A stretch of 64,000 nucleotides of DNA. It comes from Betaproteobacteria bacterium (lineage in GTDB: Bacteria; Pseudomonadota; Gammaproteobacteria; Burkholderiales; SG8-39). Shown here piece after piece: positions 54,519 to 61,733 of the stretch. The stretch covers positions 37,957-101,956 of the forward strand of contig SHXR01000002.1 in NCBI GenBank assembly GCA_009693235.1. Direction: 5' to 3'. Each line of letters opens with the position of its first letter. Within the stretch, counting starts at the first letter, position 1. Position numbers and translations under genes: made by a program. The notes under the pieces are model-generated. The model did no database searches. It was not told where the DNA came from and saw only the letters and a list, made by a program, of their open reading frames with translations.

Positions 54519-56952
54519 TCAGGTGGAGGCCGGTAGATTGAATCCACTAGAGGCCGTACGCTCATTCACCACCCATCGTTCCACCAGCGCATACAGCTGT
54601 GCTTTGCCGAACGGTTTGGAAAGATAGTCGTCCATGCCGGCCGCCAGGCGGCGCTCACGGTCGCCTTGCATCGCATTCGCCGTCAATGCGACGATGGGTG
54701 TTCGCAGGGCAATGCACGCTTCCTCCGGCCCGTTACCGGCGACCGATTGGTTGTGTTTGCTGTTCGCCCTCGCTTCGCGGTCGCGGATCGCGCCGGTTGC
54801 GGCATATCCGTCGACGTTTGGCATCTGGCAATCCATCAGGATCAAATCGAATGTTTCGCTACGCTCCAGTCGAATGGCCTCGCTGCCATCGACCGCCACG
54901 GTGACGGTGCAGCCGAATTGTTCGAGCATGAGGGTGGCGAGCCGGCGGTTGACCACGTTGTCCTCAACCAGTAATACCCGCGCGTCGAGCGGGCGCGTGT
55001 TGGGCGTGTAAGGCGCCCAAATTTTCGACCGCTTTGGCGGTGCCGGAGCAGCGGCGAGAACGGTGGCATCGGCCGCCGCGAGGCGCGCGGTGAACCAGAA
55101 CGTGGATCCTTCTTCCGTGGCGCTTTCGACCCCAATCGTGCCGCCCATCTTTTCGGCGAGCTGTTTGGAAATCGCCAGCCCAAGGCCGGTGCCGCCATTT
55201 TTGCGATTGGTCGAAACTTCTGCTTGGCCGAACGCCGCGAACAGCCGCCCAATCGTGGTTGGGTCCATGCCGATCCCGGTGTCCCGTACCCGCGTCAACA
55301 TGACAAACGAATCGCTGTCGTCCCGCGGCTCGCCAGATGGCCGAGAGGTGTTTTGGGGTGCCAGCATGATTTCCACTGCCACTTCGCCCCGCTCGGTGAA
55401 CTTGATGGCGTTGCCGATCAGATTGGTCAGGATTTGCCGCAAGCGAAGCGGGTCGCCGATCGCCCGCAATGGGACTGCACCATCGATCCGGCAAGCGAGC
55501 TGCAATCCCTTGCGTAGGGCCATCTCCTCGAAAAGGCGCATGGCGTCATCGGCCATCTTGTGCAGATCGAAGTCGACGCGATCGAGTTCAAGGCGACCGG
55601 CTTCAATTTTGGAAAAATCGAGAATGTCATTGATGATGCCAAGCAAAGCGGTGCCGGAGCGGTGAATCGTTGCGACGTAGCCGCGTTGCGGCTCGTCATG
55701 TGTTTTCTCCAACAGAATCTCGCTCACGTCAAGCACACCATTCATCGGCGTGCGGATCTCATGGCTCATATTGACGAGAAACTGGGATTTCGCCTTGTTC
55801 GCCGCTTCGGCGCGTTCCTGCGCAAGCTTGAGAGCGGTAATGTCGACGCGGATTCCGGCTGTCCCGCCCTCCGGCGTGCGCCGGTCCGTAACTTGCAACC
55901 ATCGACCATCCTCAAGCCGGCGTTCGCAAGAGCCCTGTGCTTTGCGAAAGATGGCCAGGCGCTCCGCCACCCACTCCTCGAGACTATCAGAGGCAATTGC
56001 CGGCTGCCCCCGTCGCGCACTTTCGCGCAGGACATCCTCGAAGCGGGCACCTGGCACCATCATTGACGCGGTCAACGGATAGATCTCCAGATAGCGGCGA
56101 TTGCAGAGGATAAGCCGCTCATCGGCGTCGTACAAAACGGACCCATCATCGAGCGAGTCGATCGCCGCACGCAAGCGCTCTTCGCTCATTTGCGCGACGG
56201 CCCGTGCGACCTGCACCGCCTCGATCAGCCGCCGTTCATTTTCATGCGCGGATTGATCGAATTGCCGAGCAATCTTTCGTTCGTAAAACGTGGCGCCTAC
56301 GACCATCATCAAGATCAGCGTCGCGATCAAGATCTCAAAGCGCTTCAGCTCGGCCGCGACAGCGGCCTGCTTCTCAAGGTTACCTTTTTGGATAAGCGCG
56401 ACCGCATCGCGCAATTGGGCGAGGGCGCTGGTTAATTCGGCGTACTTGCGGTCCATTGTTGCCATGCGTTTGCCGGCGAGTTCCGCTTCGCCGCTTTCGA
56501 AGTAGTGGAAGATCCGGCTCGATTCGTCAACCATCGTCTGCATCGCAGTGTTGACCGTGGTTAATTGATCAAGAATTGGGGCGGCCTCGGTTGCGTCGAG
56601 ATTGCGCCGCAAATCCTCGTTGGCAAGACGCAGCGACGCCTCAAAGGTACCGAGTGCACGATAGAGTTTAGCGCGCTCGCCTGACACGTCGTGGGAATCG
56701 AAGACGTCATTGCCCGGTGCATTGACGGCTTGGGCCAGTTCTCCAAGCTTCGAATAGGTCGATGCGCGTTCCGCCCACTCGTGATTCACGACGATCGAGC
56801 GTTCGTAGACCTTGGTCGTTTCCCGGCTGAGATAGAGGCCCAGCACCACGGTCATCAGATCGAACGCCGCCAGCACGAAGTATAAGTAGTGCCAAGTGGG
56901 GCGCGATCGCTTCGATTTGGCGGCGCTTGGAACGGGGGGTTTCGTTGGTCAT
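54519..56952 (-). pseudogene. Hybrid sensor histidine kinase (PAS-HisKA-ATPase-receiver) with a frameshift in its N-terminal C/G tract
   Basis: Most of the protein is one intact frame of 785 residues ending at 54519: periplasmic helical sensor (KVYERSIVVNHEWAERAS...), second membrane helix (ILIATLILMMVVGATF), PAS-like domain (LRAAIDSLDDGSVLYDADERLILCNRRYLEIY), HisKA ([12 protein letters not shown]), ATPase ([25 protein letters not shown]) and receiver (LLVEDNVVNRRLA, LMDCQMPNVDG). That frame has no start before the first membrane helix except a GTG within it. The ATG at 56952 gives MTNETP and then, if one C is added to the run of six (plus strand G6, 56934-56939), continues PVPSAAKSKRSRPTW into the helix. 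So the true N-terminus is out of frame by one base. Phase variation, decay or sequencing error are all possible. Confidence 0.75.
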
Positions 56953-56959
56953 TTCATGT

Positions 56960-56981
56960 CAACCCAGGCGCCCATGGGTTG
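56960..56981. repeat. Short inverted repeat upstream of the hybrid kinase
   Basis: CAACCCA (56960-56966) and TGGGTTG (56975-56981) are perfect inverted copies around an eight-base loop, just before the kinase ATG on the minus strand. It could fold in the mRNA leader and cover the start. Function not known. Confidence 0.45.
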
Positions 56982-57097
56982 GTAGTCTCGAATGCCCCAC
57001 TATCAGGCCATGTGGGCGATCAAGAACGAATGAATTGAACACGATTGAAGCATCTATTCGGGCGTTCGTGATCGAATGCCGACCCACCATCAGCAGA

Positions 57098-57103
57098 TAG
57101 AAT
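57098..57103 (+). promoter_or_regulatory. -10-like box six bases before the hydroxylase ATG
   Basis: TAGAAT at 57098-57103 ends six bases before the ATG at 57110, the same spacing as the TATAAT before hemA. No ribosome-binding site is seen between them. This suggests leaderless transcription, but the -35 region is not recognisable. Confidence 0.3.
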
Positions 57104-57109
57104 GCCCCG

Positions 57110-58282
57110 ATGAAGGCGTCAACATTCGACATCGTGATTGCCGGGGGTGGCCTGGTCGGCGCCAGTTGCGCGTTGGCGCTTGGACGACGGGGCGTTCGCA
57201 CGGCGCTGATCACAGCCGATGCGGGCCTGCTCGCCACCACCCAAGCGGGCGATTGGGACGCCCGCATTTATGCGGTCAGTCCGGCCAGCATGCGATTTTT
57301 GCGCAACATCGGCGTGTGGTCGCGCTTGGACGTACAGCGCATCGCGCCGTGCACCCGTATGGAAATATTTGGCGATCGGGACGGTGCTCACTTGGCGTTC
57401 GATGCTTATGAGGCGGGTACTACGGCACTCGCCTACATGCTGGAATCGCGAGCGCTCGCGGCGGCGATCGACGAAGCATTGCAATCGGTGGCGTGCGTGG
57501 TGCGAAGGGGTCCGGTCGTGGGCCTCAACCGCGATGCAGGTGGTGCTGACGTGGTGCTTGCTTCGGGTGAATCGCTGCGCTGCGCATTGTTAGTCGGCGC
57601 GGACGGGGCCGCGTCCGGAGTGCGGGAATTGGCGGGCATGCAAGCGCAACGCCATGATTACGCGAGCCACGCGGTGGTCGCCAATTTTTCCATTGGTAAG
57701 CCGCACCGCGGATGCGCATGCCAATGGTTCCGCGGCGCCGATGTGCTGGCCCTGTTGCCGTTGCCGGGCAACCGAATCTCGATGGTTTGGTCTGCGCATG
57801 AAGCCGAGGCACACCGCCTGCTCGCCCTTGCCGAGAGCGCACTCGCCGACGCCGTCGCAGAGGCATCCGGAGGGCGTCTCGGTCGATTGGAGCTGGTAAC
57901 GCCGGCGCGAAGCTTTCCCCTTGCTCGCCTCCATGTTGCCGATCCGGTGGCCGAACGCGTCGTGCTGATCGGCGATGCGGCCCATGTGGTCCATCCGCTG
58001 GCTGGTCAAGGTGTGAATCTGGGATTTGGTGACGCCATGGCACTCGCCGAAGTCATCACTGAACGTGGACCAATCCTTGATCCGGGCGCAATGGCGCTCC
58101 TCAGGCGCTATCGGCGTCGGCGGGCCGAGCCTATACTTGCAATGCTGGCGATGACCCACGGCTTGCACGGTCTCTTTGCGCTGCCAGGAGGGCTACCCCG
58201 ATTCTTCCGCAACACCGGATTGAACTTGCTGCGGCGAGTGCCGGTCGTACGTTCGATGCTGGCCAGGCAGGCGATGAGCTAG
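57110..58282 (+). CDS. FAD-dependent UbiH/UbiF/COQ6-family hydroxylase
   Basis: 390 residues. FDIVIAGGGLVGASCALAL is the FAD Rossmann motif; WDARIYAVSPASMRFLRNIGVW is typical of ubiquinone-ring hydroxylases; the second FAD motif is VLIGDAAHVVHPLAGQGVNLGFGDAM. It is a paralogue of UbiH at 32273-33424, and its GDAAH motif places it in another branch (UbiF/UbiI/UbiM-like). It probably hydroxylates a different position of the ring. It precedes dsbC on the same strand. Confidence 0.9.
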   Translation: MKASTFDIVIAGGGLVGASCALALGRRGVRTALITADAGLLATTQAGDWDARIYAVSPASMRFLRNIGVWSRLDVQRIAPCTRMEIFGDRDGAHLAFDAYEAGTTALAYMLESRALAAAIDEALQSVACVVRRGPVVGLNRDAGGADVVLASGESLRCALLVGADGAASGVRELAGMQAQRHDYASHAVVANFSIGKPHRGCACQWFRGADVLALLPLPGNRISMVWSAHEAEAHRLLALAESALADAVAEASGGRLGRLELVTPARSFPLARLHVADPVAERVVLIGDAAHVVHPLAGQGVNLGFGDAMALAEVITERGPILDPGAMALLRRYRRRRAEPILAMLAMTHGLHGLFALPGGLPRFFRNTGLNLLRRVPVVRSMLARQAMS

Positions 58283-58348
58283 CGCTGCACTACCGACAAC
58301 ACGCATTACCTACAACACTTACCAACAGTCCTCCGAAAGCGTACTTCC

Positions 58349-59083
58349 ATGAATCGTGTGATTGCGATGGTGCTGGGTGTCTTTCTCGCGACGATCGGAC
58401 TGTCGGTCGTTGCCCAAACCACCGGTGCCGAGGCCGGGATCAAGAAGCGGTTGGAGGAGCGCATGCCGGGTGTGCGGATTGCCGGCGTGACCAAGACCCA
58501 GTTTGGCGGATTGTTCGAAGTGCGCACCGAAGACCATGAACTCATTTATGTCGATGACAAGGTCACCTTCCTCATCGATGGCAGCATTCTCGATGGCAAT
58601 GATCCGCGCCGCAATTACACGCAGGAGCGGTTAAAGCAGTTGGTCGGATTCAAATACGACGAGCTGCCCTTTGGCAGCGCCTTCAAGATCGTGCGCGGCA
58701 ATGGCAAGCGCCAGATGGCTTATTTTTCCGATCCGAACTGTCTCTATTGCCGCAAGCTCGATGCGGAAATCGCACAGATGAACGATGTGACGGTGCATGT
58801 TTTTCTTTATCCGATCCTGTCGGCCGAGTCGGTGCCCAAGGCCAAGGCGGTCTGGTGTTCGCCCGATCGCTCCAAGGCCTGGGTTGATCTCATGCTGAAA
58901 AATACCTCCCCGGGCGCCGCGGGCACTTGCGATACCCCGATCGAACAGTTGCTCGCATTGGGTCGTAAGCACAAGGTGGACGGCGTACCGACCCTCGTGT
59001 TTGCCAATGGCGACCGGGTGAGCGGTCTGCGCTCGGCAACGCAGTTGTCGCAGATGATCGATGTGGCCGCGTTGAAAAAATAG
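58349..59083 (+). CDS. dsbC: Periplasmic thiol:disulfide isomerase DsbC
   Basis: 244 residues with a signal peptide (MNRVIAMVLGVFLATIGLSVVAQ), an N-terminal dimerisation domain and a thioredoxin-like domain. The redox site is CLYC at residues 131-134 (FSDPNCLYCRKLD), where the family usually has CGYC; a second Cys pair, Cys170 and Cys194, matches the structural disulfide. DsbC corrects wrong disulfides in exported proteins such as LptD. It converges on mltA with seven bases between the stops. Confidence 0.95.
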   Translation: MNRVIAMVLGVFLATIGLSVVAQTTGAEAGIKKRLEERMPGVRIAGVTKTQFGGLFEVRTEDHELIYVDDKVTFLIDGSILDGNDPRRNYTQERLKQLVGFKYDELPFGSAFKIVRGNGKRQMAYFSDPNCLYCRKLDAEIAQMNDVTVHVFLYPILSAESVPKAKAVWCSPDRSKAWVDLMLKNTSPGAAGTCDTPIEQLLALGRKHKVDGVPTLVFANGDRVSGLRSATQLSQMIDVAALKK

Positions 59084-59090
59084 GTTCGGT

Positions 59091-60347
59091 CTAGCTACCG
59101 GGCTCAATTTCGTTCGGCAGTAGCATCCACATCCGGCCTTGGCTGCGCATCCGCCCGGCCTCTTGACCGGCGGCGGCACCGAATCCCCAGTAGTAGTCCG
59201 CGCGCACCGCGCCGCGAATGGCACCGCCCGTGTCCTGCGCGATCACCAGCTGCTCCATGGCGGCACCAGTCGTCGGATGCGTGGTTGCCAAATACACCGG
59301 TGCGCCAAGGGTGATGAAGCGCGGATCTATGGCGATTGAGCGCCCGGGAGAAAGCGGTGCGCCGAGCGCGCCGCGGGCGCCAAGTTCGAGCGGCAAGTCG
59401 CTAGTGGATACTTCACGAAAGAAGACGTAACTTGGGTTATGGCCGAGCAGCTCGCCCGTCCGGTGGCGATTCGCACGTGCCCATGCCTGGATGCCCCGCA
59501 AGGAAGCCTGCTCGAGCTTGAGTTCGCCCTTGTCCACCAGATAACGGCCGATCGACCGGTAGGGATGCCCGTTCTGATCCGCATAGCCCACCCGAACCGT
59601 TTCGCCGCCGCCAAGATCGATCCGTCCCGATCCTTGGATATGCAGAAAAAACAACTCGATCGGATCATCGATCCAGAGCAGCGTGCGCGCGGCGAATTTG
59701 CCTTGCTGCTGCTCGATTTCGCTTCGCGTGTAGTACGGCACGATCTTCTTGCCTTCGATGCGTCCGCGCAGGCGCAGATTGGCCGCTTCCGGAACGACGC
59801 TCGCGAGATCCACGGCAATCAAATCATCGGGCGTTGCATGCAGGGGATAGTTGAACGGCCCGACTTTCTTGCGGCTGCCGCGTAGAATCGGTTCGTAATA
59901 GCCGGTAACGAGCCCCTCGACGGCGCCATCGGCGTTGGTGACCCGATAGACCTTGAATCGCTTCTCAAAAAAGGCACGGGCATCGGCGCGCGATGGGCCG
60001 GTGCGACCAGCCGCCTCGCAACTATCTTTCCAGCCCTTGCGTCGGTCAAGCGATCGGCAGCCGCGTCGGAACGCTGCGAGCGCGGCACTGTGATCGTCGT
60101 CTGCCCAGTTGGGCAAATCGGCGAACGCCGCTGCTTGCAGGGTCTTGGCCGCGGGTGGGACAGAAGCGTCGGCCGGGCATACCGGGCATACCGGACACAC
60201 TTGGCACGCCGGACACACCATTGCTTGGCATGTGATCTCAGGCGAACGCATCCCCTGTGCGGTGGAGGTGTTGCCTGCCGGCCCGATGGCAATGAGTACC
60301 AGCGTTGCGACGGCGATGGCAAAGAGGGAGATCCATTGCGTTATCAT
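59091..60347 (-). CDS. mltA: Membrane-bound lytic murein transglycosylase A with a Cys-rich N-terminal array
   Basis: 418 residues. An N-terminal hydrophobic segment (WISLFAIAVATLVLIAIG) is followed by an unusual stretch with Cys at 40, 45, 48, 51, 54 and 57, then the MltA domain (VTGYYEPILRGSRKKVGPFNYPL) and the 3D domain with the catalytic Asp (IAQDTGGAIRGAVRADYYWG). It cleaves glycan strands to 1,6-anhydroMurNAc. No clear lipobox is present, so anchoring may be through the N-terminal helix. Released products could feed the AmgK-MurU recycling route. Confidence 0.93.
   Translation of the reverse strand: MITQWISLFAIAVATLVLIAIGPAGNTSTAQGMRSPEITCQAMVCPACQVCPVCPVCPADASVPPAAKTLQAAAFADLPNWADDDHSAALAAFRRGCRSLDRRKGWKDSCEAAGRTGPSRADARAFFEKRFKVYRVTNADGAVEGLVTGYYEPILRGSRKKVGPFNYPLHATPDDLIAVDLASVVPEAANLRLRGRIEGKKIVPYYTRSEIEQQQGKFAARTLLWIDDPIELFFLHIQGSGRIDLGGGETVRVGYADQNGHPYRSIGRYLVDKGELKLEQASLRGIQAWARANRHRTGELLGHNPSYVFFREVSTSDLPLELGARGALGAPLSPGRSIAIDPRFITLGAPVYLATTHPTTGAAMEQLVIAQDTGGAIRGAVRADYYWGFGAAAGQEAGRMRSQGRMWMLLPNEIEPGS
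60171..60215 (-). repeat. Nine-base tandem repeat encoding (Cys-x-x)5 in mltA
   Basis: Five consecutive 9-base units, close to TGCCCGGTA, encode CPA-CQV-CPV-CPV-CPA (residues 45-59 of MltA). The copies are imperfect, with the two middle CPV units almost identical. Such an array can grow or shrink by slippage in units of three residues. Confidence 0.85.
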
Positions 60348-60383
60348 CGGTTGCTACCTTATCGATTAAATCTACGAGACAGC

Positions 60384-60506
60384 ATGGCTGATGGCCTTTG
60401 GATTATCGTGCTCGAATCGCTCTTGGCTCTTGCGATGCTCATCTTCATCGTCTGGTGGACGATGCCAAAGAAGCGCGGCTCGAATGATAAGAAGCGCGAG
60501 GAGTGA
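60384..60506 (+). CDS. Small single-helix membrane protein, 40 residues
   Basis: MADGLWIIVLESLLALAMLI is followed by FIVWWTMP and a strongly basic tail (KKRGSNDKKREE). One membrane helix of about 23 residues and a positive C-terminus predict an inner-membrane protein with the tail in the cytoplasm. It starts 36 bases from the mltA start in the opposite direction and is followed by a repeat before apaG. No strong ribosome-binding site is seen (only GAGA about nine bases before). I do not know a family; it could easily be missed by gene finders. Confidence 0.5.
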   Translation: MADGLWIIVLESLLALAMLIFIVWWTMPKKRGSNDKKREE

Positions 60507-60535
60507 CCGGCATCGCCTCAAGCAACCGTACCGCC

Positions 60536-60563
60536 ATATGACCATACTGATATGGCCATACTG
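60536..60563. repeat. Two tandem 14-base repeats at the apaG 3' end
   Basis: ATATGACCATACTG (60536-60549) and ATATGGCCATACTG (60550-60563) differ by one base. The first copy, with a preceding CC, and the following ATATGG also give a CCATAT/ATATGG inverted repeat. It lies between the convergent small ORF and apaG and may act as a weak bidirectional terminator. Confidence 0.6.
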
Positions 60564-60564
60564 A

Positions 60565-60942
60565 TTAGTGCAAAACGCGCGGCACCGACAAGGTGAACTC
60601 AGGAATCGGGGCATCAAACTTTGCGCCGTCGGCACCTTGCATCTGGTAGGTGCCGCGCATCGTCCCCACCGGCGTGCGAATCGCCGCGCCGCTCGTATAT
60701 TCGAATGACTCGCCAGGCTTAAGCGTTGGTTGCGCGCCTACTACGCCAAGGCCTTTGACTTCCTGCACGTCGCTGCCGCCATCGGTAATCACCCAGTGGC
60801 GGCTGATCAGTTGCGCTGTTTCGGCGCCTTTGTTGCGGATGGTGATTGTGTAGGCGAACACATAGTGGTCGTTCCGCTCATCGGACTTATCGGCCAGATA
60901 CTGCGATCGCGCAGTGACTTCGATGCTATGTTTATCGCTCAT
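60565..60942 (-). CDS. apaG: ApaG protein
   Basis: 125 residues from the ATG at 60942 (MSDKHSIEVTARSQYLADKSD), the standard ApaG length. It is a single fibronectin-like domain with FAYTITIRNKGAETAQLISRHWVITD and GMRGTYQM-like strands (VGTMRGTYQMQGADG). The biochemical role is not settled; ApaG is linked to diadenosine tetraphosphate turnover and heavy-metal tolerance in other bacteria. The ORF extends further upstream in frame, but the added residues overlap rpe and lack homology. It is divergent from rpe. Confidence 0.92.
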   Translation of the reverse strand: MSDKHSIEVTARSQYLADKSDERNDHYVFAYTITIRNKGAETAQLISRHWVITDGGSDVQEVKGLGVVGAQPTLKPGESFEYTSGAAIRTPVGTMRGTYQMQGADGAKFDAPIPEFTLSVPRVLH

Positions 60943-61037
60943 CGGGCTATTCCACCGCAAATCGGCCGGGCTGACAAGCATTCGATCGAGTTCCTGCAAA
61001 GCGTAAAATTCAAACATCCACCAACGCATCGACGCAC

Positions 61038-61733
61038 ATGACCACACGCCGCAATGCCGCACGCCCGTTTCTCATCGCCCCGAGCATCCTGTCGGCCGAC
61101 TTCGCACGCTTGGGCGAAGAGGTTCGCGCAGTCGTTGCGGCGGGCGCCGACATCATTCACTTCGATGTGATGGATAACCACTATGTGCCCAACCTCACGA
61201 TCGGGCCGCTCGTCTGCGCGGCCATCCGCCCGCATGTGACGGTGCCGATCGATGTGCATCTGATGGTGAGTCCGGTTGATCGCATCGTCGCCGATTTTGC
61301 CAAGGCGGGCGCCAACATCATCAGCTTTCATCCGGAAGCGAGCGGCCATATCGATCGCACGATCAGTCTCATTCGCGAGCATGGTTGCAAGCCGGGGCTG
61401 GTGTTCAATCCGGGCACGCCGCTATCATGTCTGGACTACGCGCTGCCGCAGCTCGATCTGGTGCTCATCATGTCGGTCAATCCGGGCTTTGGCGGGCAGC
61501 AATTCATTCCGTACACCCTCGACAAGATCCGGGATGTACGTAAGCGTATCGACGCGATCGGCAGAGAGGTCATGCTCGAAGTCGATGGCGGCGTGAAAGT
61601 CGACAATATCGGCGCGATCGCGGCGGCTGGCGCCGATACGTTCGTCGCCGGTTCGGCGATCTTCGGTGCCGGTGATTATGCGAAGACGATCACTGCCATG
61701 CGCGCGGAGTTATCGAAAGCGGTCACGCAATGA
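61038..61733 (+). CDS. rpe: Ribulose-phosphate 3-epimerase
   Basis: 231 residues, TIM barrel. It opens [19 protein letters not shown]; metal and substrate residues are in [40 protein letters not shown] and EVDGGVKV. It interconverts ribulose- and xylulose-5-phosphate. Its stop overlaps the next start by four bases (ATGA). Confidence 0.97.
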   Translation: MTTRRNAARPFLIAPSILSADFARLGEEVRAVVAAGADIIHFDVMDNHYVPNLTIGPLVCAAIRPHVTVPIDVHLMVSPVDRIVADFAKAGANIISFHPEASGHIDRTISLIREHGCKPGLVFNPGTPLSCLDYALPQLDLVLIMSVNPGFGGQQFIPYTLDKIRDVRKRIDAIGREVMLEVDGGVKVDNIGAIAAAGADTFVAGSAIFGAGDYAKTITAMRAELSKAVTQ

